From NCBI RefSeq assembly GCF_029784155.1, contig NC_073692.1, positions 434,411,228 through 434,475,227 of the forward strand: a stretch of 64,000 nucleotides of DNA, written 5' to 3'. Source of the stretch: Uranotaenia lowii (lineage: Eukaryota > Arthropoda > Insecta > Diptera > Culicidae). Positions 1 through 11,307 of this stretch are shown here, piece by piece. Numbering within the stretch: position 1 is the first letter of the stretch; every line of letters starts with the position of its first letter. The position numbers were made by a program, and so were the translations under genes. Below the pieces are notes generated by a model. It worked only from the letters and a program-made list of their open reading frames with translations, made no database searches and was not told the DNA's origin.

Positions 1-1653
1 CAAACGTAAATTTTGATTTAAAATATGTCCACATGCATCAAATATTATATAAAAGGAAGTTTCGTGGAAATTATTAATACATTCGTGAAACAAAAAGTTT
101 GCACTTGGCTTTCATGGGATTCTGTCATTTGTATTATTAAACTTATTATATAGAAATTATTCAATGATTCAATATTTGACGGTCGCCATAGGCAGGAGTT
201 ACCAGGTTTTTATAGGAGCCACGCCTTTTTCGCTTCAATTTCTATTTGGTTGAAAAAGAAGTAATATTAAACTATAATATAAATTTTCTATTAAACATTC
301 ACCTAATAACGATTACTTGTAATTTTCCTGAAAGTAATATTTTTCAGCAACGTTCCAGCCTACAGAAAGTTAATTTGTCATAAGAATTTCTTAAAAATTA
401 AACCAAAAGGATATATTTTTTCAAATGTTTGAGGAAACTGTTTTTTTTTACAATGTATATAACTACATTGAAGCTACTAGAAAATAAATGTGTTGAAGAT
501 TTGGCGAGCACGATTTTACTTTTGTTTTTCGAAATCTGTAGTTTCTATTGAATCTAATAGTGTAAAAGTAAAATTTTTTAAAAATCTTGGGTTCTGAAGG
601 CCTAATATGAATAACTTTTAATCTTCTTGTGTAGAAAAATTTTCAGTAATTATCGGTAGCATCAATATCTTTGTTATTATTCGCTGTTCTATAGAATTAT
701 ATAATCTCACAATTTGCGCTGGAGATCCTCAAAACTATCCTTCAATTTTGAGCTTGTTTCAATTCTGTCGTTTTTTATCATTTTTACCTAGTAGATTTGA
801 GAATTCGTTAACTTATTTGTGTTTTTTTTTATTTTATAATAATAATAAATACTTTCAAGTACCTACTTCGTTCTTTTCAAATTTTATATAAAACCAACAA
901 AGTACTTAGTTACAGTAATATCGTTAATAAGAACACCAGCAGCTTTGGTTTGGTTCAGGGGTCAGATGCGCAGTGCTTGGGATTAGCAGCTTCTTCACAC
1001 TGAACAAAACTAGCGTTCTCTCTTTGATCGCCAATAACGGCGCCGGTCACGTCCAAGTAGTTAATGGATCGATTGGAAGAAAAAGAGAAGGACGAAAGGT
1101 CTATTTTGAGCTTTAGGACCGAGGATACCTCTTCATCCTAGTAAAATAATTTTGGTTGGGAGTGGGCTAAAATGAATCGATTAGGAGACGATGACAATTA
1201 CTAGTGTTAGCTTGAACATAAAAAAAAATATTGTTTTAACTCCTATTTGTTTCTATTTAAAGCTTCAAGTTCATATGGAGGCATAAGTGTGTTAAGTTTA
1301 GTGGCGACAAAAAAATGTCTGCTATCGCCTAGTGCTTATATTCCAAATATTCGTAGTATCTGTCACCAGTATGTATAGTTAAAAAATTCTTTTGTAGAGT
1401 CGCGCAAAATCCAGTGGCATATCAAGTTGACGATTAATCTTTTTTTTTTCGTATGAACACTCTATAGTTAAAACTTGTGTTGAATTGCAACAAGTTAAGC
1501 AATGGTAAATGAACATTGATAACAAACTGAAAACCCGTTTAATGTGAATAATTGGAAAAACATATATCGGCAATACCATCTTTCAAAAAAGTTCTTCAGT
1601 TCAAAAAGCACATCTTTAAATGATTACAAATAATTCTGAATTCTAAGTTCGAA
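1..1653. other. Gene-free AT-rich sequence
   Basis: No open frame here shows protein-family features and no repeat structure was recognised. The sequence is AT-rich with homopolymer runs, as in an intron or intergenic region of a large insect genome. Confidence 0.5.
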
Positions 1654-1893
1654 GGCCGCCGACCGTGATCTAGAGGTTGAACGCTGTTCCTCATCTAAAC
1701 TAGAGGTCATGAGATCGAATCTCGGTCACGGCATACATTGTACTTTTTCTGTGGGCTGGTTGTTAAAGCGTTTTCAAGATGCTAGCCATCCTATTCTCGA
1801 AAGATGTACGCCTATTCAGGTTAAGCAATTGGATATCTTCAAAGCAACATGAAATTTCACTTAGGTCTTATATGTGTCTGTGCGTTCGTTTAA
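1654..1893 (+). mobile_element. tRNA-derived SINE, copy 1
   Basis: A roughly 240-bp unit shared with the copy at 2498-2734. It has a pol III internal promoter layout: an A-box-like TGATCTAGAGG at 1666-1676 and a B-box-like AGATCGAATCT at 1712-1722, spaced as in a tRNA. The B box is followed by the arm complement GGTCACGG. Beyond the tRNA-like head the two copies share a body with CTGTGGG, CTCGAAAGATGTACG and TATGTGT blocks. A short AAGTTC occurs on both sides (1645-1650 and 1893-1898) and could be a target duplication, but it is too short to rely on. The SINE class is inferred from promoter boxes plus a second copy; the family name is not known to me. Confidence 0.72.
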
Positions 1894-2497
1894 AGTTCAT
1901 GTTATTGCCACAATGTGGTACATATTGTCGTAACCGATCGTTTTTTCTTCTCAGAAAATGAAACGCGAATCAACTATACTTATTAACATCTCTTAACTAA
2001 CTGAAACCTGATTCCAATCGGCATTACTAACTCTCTCAATCTCTCTCTTCGACGTATATTAATTTCTCGCTCTTCAAAAACTGTTATAATAACTCTCTTG
2101 ACTTCCTAACCAAACACACGAACACATTAGTATTTAATTGTGAGTATTGAACATACAAGCACTATTCTATAACGAGAGAGAATCACGCATTCGAATGATA
2201 TGAGGTGGACCATAAATCTTAACATACATATTACGGTTCAGATGTTTTATTTTCATTATCATACCAATATTCTCTACACATATTTGAATCAAAATTCTCA
2301 ATTTATATTTCAAAATATCAAATTCCATAATCTTACATAGCAAATTTTAATTGATATTGTGAAAAGAAGTAGTTGAGCAATATTCACAGCTATTTTTATG
2401 GTTTTGAAAGTAACTTAATCATATTCTCGGTAAACCCTAAATATCGATTGCTTTTAGGCATTTTCTAAAATTTCTTGTTATCGACGAGAATAAAAAT
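1894..2497. other. Spacer between SINE copies
   Basis: AT-rich, no coding or RNA feature recognised. Confidence 0.45.
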
Positions 2498-2734
2498 GCC
2501 TCCTCCCGTGGCGTAGAGGATAGCCTTCAAGTGTTCAAAGCCAACGGTCATGAGATCGAATCCCGATCACGGTATACATAGTACACTTTCTGTGGGTTGG
2601 TGGTAATAGCACTTGTAAGTTGCTGGCCATCATTTCCTCGAAAGATGTACGACTAAGTGTTAAGTTAATGGATTCTCTTCGTGGAAACATCAAGTTTCAT
2701 TGAGATCCAATATGTGTTTGTATTCGTTTTTAAA
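2498..2734 (+). mobile_element. tRNA-derived SINE, copy 2
   Basis: Same orientation and same body as the copy at 1654-1893, with scattered substitutions and small gaps. The A box is TGGCGTAGAGG at 2509-2519, a near-consensus match. The B box is AGATCGAATCC at 2553-2563, and the paired arms CCGTG and CACGG surround the head. This copy keeps the promoter boxes better than copy 1. The 3' end runs into A/T-rich sequence at about 2734, as expected for a retroposed unit. Confidence 0.75.
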
Positions 2735-4547
2735 AACAAACCTTCGAAATTAAATCTTTATATATAACAAGGGGCTATCCCTTAAGTTGCTGAATGTACG
2801 AATGAAACAAGCACGAAATTTTTCATGAAACAAGTGTCAAAGATGGAATATTTTGCGACCAAGAAATTTATTGCTGTCACCTTTTCTAGAAATTCATTTC
2901 AATCAGTAGTTCAATTAGCATCAAGAAATCCATTATTAACTGAGGAAAAATAATAATAAAGAAAACACTCATCATAAAAAGTCCTCAGAAGGTTACTGTC
3001 GTTCACGGAGGAAGATGATCCTGGGCCAGTCCGGAAGACATAGCAATAGTCCTTCAGATTCAGTCAGTAGAAAGAATACTGGAATGGATTTTTCATGATT
3101 TATTTCACATCACTTGATTCAAAAACACACGACTTCTGATCATTATTTAGAACCAATCTCAATTCTTCAAAAATATTTTCATTTTCGAGAGCAAAAATAA
3201 GCAGCGGAAAAAACACCTGTCATAAACGACCACAGCCTACCTAAATTCCTCGATTTCAAAATTTTCTCTACTCAGCACAACGCGTTTTAATTTTGTATAT
3301 AGAAATTTCTATGGAAGAAGAAATTTTAATTTTTTATTAAATCATTCAGGAAAGTCAAACAAACTTCAAATGAAGTTTGTTATTCATTTTTGGTTTTGCC
3401 TATTCTTTAGCTTCATTTTTTGCTAACATGAGAAGAAGCTAAGTATTGCATGAAAAAAGTTATAACCGTTTTAATGTAAAAAATCTGAAACCATCGAAAA
3501 GTGTACAAAAATGGCAGGCTTTGCTTGCTAGAGCTTTCAATAATTTCATTTCCAAAAATATACAAGGTAATATTAATAAGGAAACTTATTGGCTATGGTA
3601 AGGAAATTTTTGTAAATTCATCCTACGTTAAAACAAATAAGCAGTCACAAAAAAGCAGTTTTTCCATACAAACTTCCAGTCAAAATTAAAAATCGTTGCG
3701 CTTATTCAGGACTGAATGAATCGCTTCCAAAAGTTTTATTCATATTTGCATCAGTTAAAACTACCAAAAAAGCGATGGGAGGTGTAAAATGCTTGCAGCG
3801 GTCTAATGTATCAATCTTATCATCTAATGTTCGTTCATTTTTCTCATAGATTTTTTCTATTTTACAATGTTTTAACAGATTCTACTTATTGATTTTGGTT
3901 ACTCGTGGATCGCTTGCAACAGAGGAAGATTTGGTTCGGAATTCGTAAACGCTCCTTTTATCCGTTCGAAGTCAGCGGTACATTTTAAAATCCAACGAAA
4001 ACAATTCTAATAATAAAGCAAACATATTAGGTTAACTATTTGAACTAACGTTTAGTGACCTTTCTCTTTCTGTCCTCCTGTCTAGATTCCAGCCTTTGCA
4101 CTCACTATGACAGTTCACATTTAATTGATTGGTACAATTTCACAATCAATTCTAAAGGATCTCAGCTGCTTTCTCCTCTGCTCGATGTTGCCTACTCCAA
4201 ATTGCTTTTGAAAAGTTGCGCACTTCCGGATAACTTGGGCTTTTTTTTTTTTTGCATAAGCAACTCCACCGGCACTTGCGTAATAATTAGGGTAAGTTAT
4301 TTGAGTTAAATCTCAGAACTAAATTGCTTCTTACACTCGTAATCTCAACTAAGCACGTAAATTTGAAGTAATTAATTAATAGAGCTATAACGTAGAATTG
4401 AGCTATTGTTCAAACACCTTTACTAACGAGCCTATAGTAAACAAAACCACGAAATGCCATGATTGTAATTTTTGATTTTCTGTCAGTGTCATTCAAATCG
4501 TGCAAAACCAATCAGTCTTAATGGCAGCTCTGCAGCAGGGTTGCAAT
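2735..4547. other. Gene-free AT-rich sequence
   Basis: Nothing recognisable: short open frames only, no domains, no inverted or tandem structure seen. Confidence 0.45.
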
Positions 4548-4682
4548 AGGATTGGTCGATCTTGGATCGATCCTAGGAGGATCGATCTTTTCAACTCCGA
4601 TTTTCGATTTTTTGGATCGATTCTTCGTCCAGAAAAAGATCGATTAGATCAGTTTATTTTCGATTCGATCTTTCGATCTTTT
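4548..4682 (+). repeat. GATC-rich dispersed repeat, copy 1
   Basis: About 135 bp beginning AGGATTGGTCGATCTTGGAT and ending TTTCGATCTTT, dense in GATCGAT words. A clearly related copy lies in the same orientation at 44773-44906, 40 kb away. The two share both ends and most of the interior, with small indels. No terminal inverted repeat or coding capacity was seen, so its class (SINE tail, MITE fragment or other) is open. Confidence 0.65.
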
Positions 4683-6911
4683 TTCTCATTTAGGGGAAGT
4701 AAGAGCATAATGGCCATAATTAACCATATAAAACAGCTATAATATATGATCATATCATCATTGTTTCGTGTTCAGACACTAAAAAAGTCAATTTTCTAAC
4801 TGAATGAAACTTGAAAAATGTAGACATAAACGTTTAAAAATGCATTTTAAATGTTTGTGCCGAAATCTGAAAATCAGTCACTGTAGGGGCACCATAGGCA
4901 CCATCAATCGGAGCAAGATGAGCAATTCCTGCCGTAGAATCTAGCAGCGAATTTAATTTGATGAAGTCAACTGAATTGCAGAAAGGTGATTGTGATTGAT
5001 TTAGAATAAACAATTGGCAAGAATTTGCTAATCTTAAGAAATAACAGCGATTTTTCTGAAAATTACTTTTTTCAAAAAATAACTTAATTTGTTTTTTTTT
5101 TGACTTTTTTATGCATATTTTGTTTGATAATTCTAATAGATATTAAACAATCTGGACAGGTTTTTTGCATCTCGTAAATGATTAAGATTCGATTTAGATG
5201 CTGGTGTTAAAAAACTTCCAAATGAAGGACGAAATGCCTCCGGTCCAGGTTTTTCTCAATAGTTCCTGTCAATCTGTAAATTTTGAAGGTTTGAAACCTC
5301 ACTCGATTGGTCTTTATGTTTTTGCAAAAACTTTCAAACTGTTATCTCTAGTTTGTTAAAATCAAATTTCCTTCTTAGAGAAGTACAAATTAAAAAAAAA
5401 AACCCTAAGAAAACGAAACAATGTGTTCGCTTCATCTATCTGCTGCGCCGCAATGAGTCGAACATGGTGTGCTTTCGCTTACGACCTGCCACCTTCACAG
5501 CTCGCCTAGGCAGCTTGCTCATTTGGCAGTGAACAAGAATATAGTGTAAATTTAATGACGCCCAAGTACTTGAAAATTTCGTATGGAAAACTATAAATTT
5601 CCCAGAGCTTCTGCTTATTGCGGAAGGGGTAAACCGGAAGAGTGGAGCCTTTCGTTATTCCGATGGAGGTCGGTCGTCGTCTGTTGTAGAATTGGATGGC
5701 ACAGACAGGCGGAAACTTGGCACATTGCACGTGTTCATTGGCCCCTGTATGTATGTATGTAGACCGTACAGTTTTGGGTTCATTCTCCAGAGCTCATTTT
5801 ATAAATGTGAGCCAAACAGCAGGCAGACAAACTATTATTCTTTTTCCCCCGGATCTCTGCGTTGTGGCCAGGCCAAGCCAAGCCGGGACCTGCTGAATGA
5901 ATGGTGGAAAATGCGGAAAGCGAGAACTACTCATGTGTGAGCGTCCGTCCTTCTTGTTGGAACAGGAACAGGAATCCGACTTGATGGGACCTGGATGGTG
6001 AGCCTAGTCGTGCGGCCAAAACAGACCCTGGCTGGAGTCAAGATAGATAAAGAATCAGAAGACGCTAATAAAAGTTGGAACTCAAGGAAAGTCCCAGCCT
6101 TGTATGTTAACCTGCGCTTCTTGAAGAATTTTTTCCGTCTTATGGTTCAAATTATGGATGGGGGATATTTTACCAATGACTTGAAGAAAAGAGGGGAAGT
6201 GGAAATTTATGGATATTATTAGATAGTCGTAACGTGCGAAGCGAAAGCGTCAGAGTGAGTTTTCCAAAGGAAAGAGTCTTTCCAATGTTCCAGAAATGTG
6301 GCAGCTAACAGCCAGTTGTTAAAAAGGGAACCCAAATGAGTGGAAGGATCTTTCCAAAGGACGATTCCCAAAAGAAGCTCTAACAAACGACCGCTGCTGT
6401 GAGCACACGTTCTTCAGTTGGTTTGCTTGCTGCACGACTTCTCCGAATGGTTAATGTTGCACAATGCTCTTTCATGTTCCGGTTCCGGTTGGTTGTAACC
6501 TGTTCTAAGAACGTTAGCTAAGCAGAAAAGGGGAGAAAACTCTGGGTAAATTTTGGTCTCAGGAAAACAAACACGGAAACAGAGATGCAGCTTTTGAGAC
6601 TGCCAACTGGAATGGGGAAGAAGTCTATTCACACCAACAACGAACGCAAACTAATTGCTCGGGCATTATTTTTAAGGCAATTACCAACCAAAAGGGGATC
6701 AATTTATTTCCTAGGGAGTTTTACCGATTAAAGAGAAGGAGTTTCGGGGTATTTGTTTTCAAGTTGAAAGGAATGCTTTGATAAAAAAAATATTTATCCA
6801 CTTTTGACTTTTGTTAACCCTCTACTGTGTATGAGACCCCTTCTTAAGCTTCGTAAAAACTAATTTAACTTTCATTGAATTTCGCTATACCACAAAACCA
6901 ATTCAACCAGA
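4683..6911. other. Gene-free sequence
   Basis: No coding feature recognised. The part from about 5440 to 6650 is somewhat less AT-rich than its surroundings, but none of its short open frames resembles a protein family. Confidence 0.4.
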
Positions 6912-6943
6912 ATTTAAGGATTTAAGGATTTAAGGATTTAAGG
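6912..6943. repeat. 8-bp tandem repeat, four copies
   Basis: Four uninterrupted copies of ATTTAAGG. It sits at the edge of the degenerate tract that follows. Confidence 0.85.
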
Positions 6944-6949
6944 ATAACT

Positions 6950-7500
6950 TTCATGTTTCTGATACCTAATTTAATTCCAATCCTGATCCGCATATTAATT
7001 TTTGCTCTATTCCATAATAGATACGATAAAGATCTTGATCCCGAACCAGTGCCAAAACTTTATACTGATTCCGATACGTATTCCAATTCAGATCTCAAAC
7101 CAAAATTTTGATTTTGAACTCTGATCGAGAATCCTGACGCTTATCATGAATCTGACCCGAATTTCGATTATGATTTAGATCTAAAGATCTTGAATTCTGA
7201 CGCTAATTATGATTCAAGATACAAGATCCTCGATCATGTATCCTAGGTCCTGCATCTTGAATAATCGCTGCCAATCGTAATTCCGAAACCTGTTTCAGAA
7301 TGCTGACTACAAGTTGTGATCGTGATGTTGTTCGTGATCCTGATATTTATCCTGCACTGTGGTTCTAATCAATCCTGATATAAATTCCTATCCTGCAGAT
7401 TGTTTTACTTCGTACGTCTCCTGATCCTATCTTTTTATACTGGACCCTAATCCGAATCCTAACGCGGACTGGAATCATGATACTGAAACCTGATCATGGA
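6950..7500. repeat. Degenerate ATCCTGAT-like low-complexity tract
   Basis: The words ATCCTGAT, GATCCTGA, TTCCGAT and close variants recur throughout on both strands, with no fixed phase. It reads like an old, heavily diverged tandem repeat. The borders are approximate. Confidence 0.5.
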
Positions 7501-7899
7501 TTAAGATACTGCTTGCTAGATTAGCTTACGTTTTTTCATAAATTAATAAACGGTATATCAGTATTTTCAAATTTTGTAGGATCCTGAAAATTCCCGGGTT
7601 GCAACATTAGACGAATAATGGAACGAATACACACCTCCATAGAAGCTATTGATCACTTTGAATTAAACACTTTCTAGCTGATCCCATACGAACTCCGTTT
7701 CGCTTTCAATTTAGAATATGTCATGAACAGTTTGAATGCATGTCTTATGGCAAACATTTTCCAGACGCATTTCCGAATGCATTGTTAAGCAATCATTGCA
7801 AAAATGTGAAACACTTTATATGTTCGATCACTTTTTCTGTCGTTCTGTCGTGAAATCAGGAATCAATTGACTGTGCCCAAAAACCCCCGTACCTATAAA

Positions 7900-8790
7900 A
7901 AAAATTCCTTGATGCGATACAATCTTACGTAATTATTGCAAAGCAAATTTGACAGTTAATAAGATCCCTTTTTTGTCGTTTGATACAAATATTGAAATCA
8001 TTAATCAATTGACCGTCCCCCGTGTATAAATTTCGACTCGATCATTGCAGATCGGGGGCCTCTTTTACGAACTTTGATTTCTGAAATCTATTCCCTCAAA
8101 ACTCCCATGTGCAAATTTTCAAACCAATCCATTGCATAATAACGTCAATATCGCAAAAAAAAACAGTGAATGGTTACTATGGACGACCCCTTTGGCCGAC
8201 CCCTGACCCTAAATTGGATAATTGGAATCAATTGTTCGTCCTTAATAAATTCTATGTAAAAAATTTCACCTCAATGCGATATTATATAATGTCAATATCA
8301 TAAAAAATTAAAAAAGGTTGTATGGATAACCCCTTTTGTCGGTTCCTTATAATGAATTTGATACTTGAAATCGTTTGCACGTCATTAATAATTCTCGTGT
8401 ACCAATTTTCATCTGAATTTGATGTATCATAACGTCAATTTCGCAAAAATAGCGAAAAGTTAATATGGATGACCCCTTTGGCTGGTCCTCTACACAAAAT
8501 TTTAACCGGCAATCAATTGCATGTCCCTAAAAATATCCGAGCGCAAATTTTCTTCTCAATCCGATGAATAATAACGTAAGTATCACCAAAAAAATTGAAA
8601 AGTTAATATGGACGACCCCTTTTGCTGATCCCTAACCCAAAATCCAACACCTGAAATTGATTTATTATCTTTCAAAACCCCCATGTGCAAATTTTTATCA
8701 CGATGCGACGAAAACTTACATAGATAACGCGAAAACAATATTTGCCTTGTATGGACGACCCCCTTCCGAAGGGGGTCGTCCATACAATCG
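7900..8790 (+). repeat. 143-bp tandem repeat array
   Basis: The landmark ATGGAYRACCCC occurs at 8179, 8322, 8465, 8608 and 8751, a spacing of exactly 143 bp each time although the units are substantially diverged. Other shared blocks per unit are a GAAATC-AATTG segment, a CATGTGCAAATTTTC-like segment, and AATAACGTCAATATCGCAAAA. Two or more worse-preserved units precede 8179, for example around 8050 and 7965, but not in exact phase. The last unit ends in a palindrome. No coding frame runs through it. Confidence 0.85.
8748..8786. repeat. 39-nt near-perfect palindrome
   Basis: Two 18-nt arms of TGTATGGACGACCCCCTT and its complement around a 3-nt CCG centre. The left arm is the landmark of the 143-bp array, so the palindrome joins the last tandem unit to an inverted fragment of another. 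Confidence 0.9.
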
Positions 8791-8811
8791 CAACCAAACA
8801 AAGTAAAATGA

Positions 8812-9360
8812 TCACTTCTACCGGTCGTGAAAGACAAAACTCCGCACGACGAGCATACTAATGTTGTGTACAAGATTGAATGCAATGGTAATCCAGACCA
8901 AACCGAAAATTCAAACAGGTCCGAACGGAAATGTAACGCCTGCTATATTGGATGTACTATAGCAAAACTGAAACAACGGATGTCACAACATAGAACACAA
9001 ACGAACGAGCTAAAACGACTGTGGGACAGAGGATGCACCGACCAGGATTACGAGATAACAACTTTGAGGCAGCAAACAGCATTATTGGAACATGAAGCAG
9101 CTATGCACCACCTGTTCAACATCGATAAGGCCAAAATCATCGACAGGGGAGACAACCAAAACAAACTCATAATGCTGGAAAGCTGCCACATAAAAACAAC
9201 ATCATCATCAGTTAACATTAAAAAGGATACAGATATTTTACACTCAACATACACAAATATTTTTCAGTGTTTGGAAAAAATCAAAACCCAAGAAGCGAAA
9301 CACAATACCAAGGACCAAAACACAACATCACAAACATTAAATTACACCAACACAAATTAG
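8812..9360 (+). pseudogene. Penelope-like element, GIY-YIG endonuclease fragment
   Basis: The frame is open from just after a stop at 8809 to TAG at 9360. It aligns by eye with the C-terminal endonuclease of Penelope-like retroelements: a KDKTP segment, then VVYKIEC (the GIY part), a Cys pair in CNAC, YIG, and a basic helix LKQRMSQHR with the expected Arg. Compared with the copies at 62467-63983 it has a longer insert between VVYKIEC and CNACYIG. The whole reverse transcriptase is missing upstream, where sequence switches at once into the 143-bp array, so this is a fragment rather than a gene. No ATG is positioned to start it. The C-terminal 50 or so residues are Asn/Thr/Lys-rich and unrecognised. 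It represents a different Penelope family from the palindrome at the window's right end. Confidence 0.7.
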
Positions 9361-9850
9361 TGAACGCCATATTTAAAAACAACTCGAAAACCAAAACAGT
9401 CCACAGTGCAAAGTTCGGATGCAGAAAATTGTAAAACTCCCAAAATTCAATAGAAAAACGAATATTCTACGAAAATTCGTCAGCAGTAAGTCTCACCAAA
9501 CTTTAAAATACATGAAACACAAAATTATAACCAACATAATCCAACACAGAAACCCAATGACAGCATTTCAAGATAAGCCGAATCAAACTTAACAAGAAAA
9601 CGACACTTTATCGGTAAGCACCAACAAAACTCAAAGTCGAATTTCACTAAAATAAGCAATAAATTGTAGTTGGAGTAAAAAACAGTCGTTTTTACTTAAA
9701 AATCCGAGACTGATAGCCGTTAAAAATCCCTAAAAAAAAAGAAGGGGTCAACCGAAATTCTGAAAACATTTTTCATCATTCCTGGTTCTAATGAGCATCC
9801 ATGCCGAATTTCAGCTCTCTACCTCTTAAGACGGCTGCGCCTATAGAGGA
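9361..9850. other. Sequence between Penelope fragment and Helitron-like end
   Basis: A-rich and non-coding. It may be the 3' untranslated part of the Penelope fragment or Helitron interior. Confidence 0.35.
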
Positions 9851-9896
9851 CAAACAAACAAACAAACAAACAAAAAAACAAACAAACAAACAAACA
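9851..9896. repeat. (CAAA)n microsatellite
   Basis: Runs of CAAA with one A-tract interruption, just inside the proposed Helitron 5' end. Confidence 0.9.
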
Positions 9897-9932
9897 CACA
9901 AACCCACAGAAATTGCTTTTTATATATATAGA

Positions 9933-10035
9933 TTTAAGAAAAAAAATGAGAATTGAACAATAAGAAGCTACTTAAACTTCACTTATTTAAGAAAAAATGA
10001 CAATAGAACAACAAGAAATTACTTAAACTTTCACC
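9933..10035. repeat. 53-bp tandem duplication
   Basis: Two diverged copies (9933-9985 and 9986-10035) each starting TTTAAGAAAAA and containing ACTTAAACTT near the end. The first begins exactly where the Helitron-like terminus stops. Confidence 0.75.
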
Positions 10036-10089
10036 ACGATGGACCAAAAAAAAAAAACACGTGCCAAGAGTGATGCCAAATGTTTTTTT

Positions 10090-10490
10090 CAGAAATGTCT
10101 GGACGATTTAAAAAAATGTCTGGAAAAGTCTGGATGGCAAGCTACCTTTTACCTTTTTTTTGGGTCGCCAGATCGCAATATTGCAGTCTAGGGAATAACA
10201 CTCATTACTTCATAACAATCATACATTATATACACTATCAACGCCTGAGATTATTGTGATGATGTAGGCTTTACTATCATCTTCATGGCATCCCTAACTC
10301 TTCAATTACTATTTCGAATCATTTCCTTCCATTTGGCAACGAAAATTTTCAAAATTCATGTCGAAACTCAAAAGTCTGGAAATGTCTGGAAGAAATGACA
10401 AAAGTCTGGAAGTCTGGAAACCTAAAAAAATGTCTGGCAAAAGTCCAAAAAGTCTGGAAGATTCCAGAAAAATCTGGAAGGTTGGCAACG
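10090..10490 (+). repeat. Degenerate GTCTGGAA repeat
   Basis: Many copies of AAAAGTCTGGAA and AATGTCTGG with irregular spacing, densest from 10365 to 10485. The frames it opens on both strands are low-complexity and not gene-like. Confidence 0.65.
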
Positions 10491-10576
10491 CTACGTGCGA
10501 AGCCGACAAACCTTCGCCTACTTCGATCTTTGATATATGGTAAACTAATAAACTTACATGAAAACTAAAAAAAGAA

Positions 10577-10658
10577 CGTGATGATATTAAATTGAGAAGG
10601 AAAACTATCGATAGATCCGTTCTGAGTTGAAGGGAGCTTGTCTTAATCGCTATCACAT
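10577..10658 (+). repeat. Dispersed repeat, left half (split copy)
   Basis: Matches 52016-52100: both share a TGATGATAT start, the ATCGATAGATCCGTT block and AGGGAGCTT. The match resumes at 11266-11307 after an insertion. The intact copy near 52 kb therefore serves as the pre-insertion reference. Confidence 0.75.
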
Positions 10659-11265
10659 TAGACTTAGTCGATTTGGGTTCATTTTCGAAATTCTCAAATC
10701 CTGCGGTGTTAACAGCTGTGTTGTTGTTCAAATCAACCATGATTTTTAGCAAAATTTCTCAGTAACGTTTACATGAGGAAATTTCAACTTTTATGTTTGT
10801 ATGAAAAAATTGAATATTTTGTACTAAAAAATCAACATTATTTTTGTTTTTTTTTCTGTGGAATCAAGCATGTGAATGATTTTTCTGCCAGTTTATTTAT
10901 TCTCTAAAGTCAATTTTTTGCTGAACAACTTTGTGGAAGACTGAACCTTCGTATCTTATTAGATAAAAAAAAGTTATAAGTTGATTAATAGGGGCATGTC
11001 TTCTGGCATCGAAAATCCATTAATGCAATTGACATCACTGCTGGGTGCCTAGCGTGGTATTGCATGACTACTTTGCATGAAACTTTCGCGAGGCCCCAGC
11101 AGTGATGTCAATTGAATTTATAGGTTTTGAATACCAAAAGACATACCCCTGTTGAACAGCTTATAACATTTTTGCCTAATAAGATATGATGTTACGGTCT
11201 TCGAAAAAGTTGTTCAAATGGCACAAAAACCTTTAGCAGGCTCGACCTCAAATCAAATCAGTCTA
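10659..11265. mobile_element. Foldback element, hAT-like, non-autonomous
   Basis: Ends are TAGACTTAGTCGATTTGGG on the left and, read inward from the right, TAGACTGATTTGATTTGAG, matching at about 17 of 22 terminal positions. Almost the whole element is one inverted repeat around a centre near 11070, with long blocks such as CAATTGACATCACTGCTGGG and its complement. A direct repeat CTATCACAT flanks it (10650-10658 and 11266-11274). The related locus near 52 kb has only one GATCACAT at this place. An 8-9 bp target duplication fits hAT-type MITEs. No coding capacity. Confidence 0.8.
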
Positions 11266-11307
11266 CTATCACATACCATCTTTTTGTTCGTCCACACTGC
11301 AAGTTTT
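11266..11307 (+). repeat. Dispersed repeat, right half (split copy)
   Basis: Continues the repeat interrupted at 10658: CATACCATCTT then TTGTTCGT and an ACACTGCA/GTACTGCA block, as at 52089-52130. Confidence 0.7.

Larger units (their letters stand above)
7674..9932 (-). mobile_element. Candidate non-autonomous Helitron (minus strand)
   Basis: On the minus strand the 5' end would be TCTATATATATAAAAAGC at 9932, preceded by A, followed by a TGTTTGTTTG-rich segment and a CCTCTATAGGCGCAG segment. This architecture parallels the plus-strand Helitron at 14124. The proposed 3' end is CTAG at 7674-7677, preceded on the minus strand by a weak CGAA-loop-TTCG hairpin. The base after CTAG is A rather than the usual T, so the 3' end is less secure than the 5' end. 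There is no Rep-helicase frame. Inside lie a 143-bp periodic repeat and a Penelope endonuclease fragment on the opposite strand. The 9932 terminus could instead belong to a different element. Confidence 0.42.

Noticed and set aside
7900..8790. CRISPR array
   Set aside because: The repeated unit is the whole 143 bp and diverged, without short identical repeats and unique spacers; the context is eukaryotic.
10309..10752. 147-codon minus-strand frame
   Set aside because: Runs through the degenerate GTCTGGAA repeat; low-complexity translation only.
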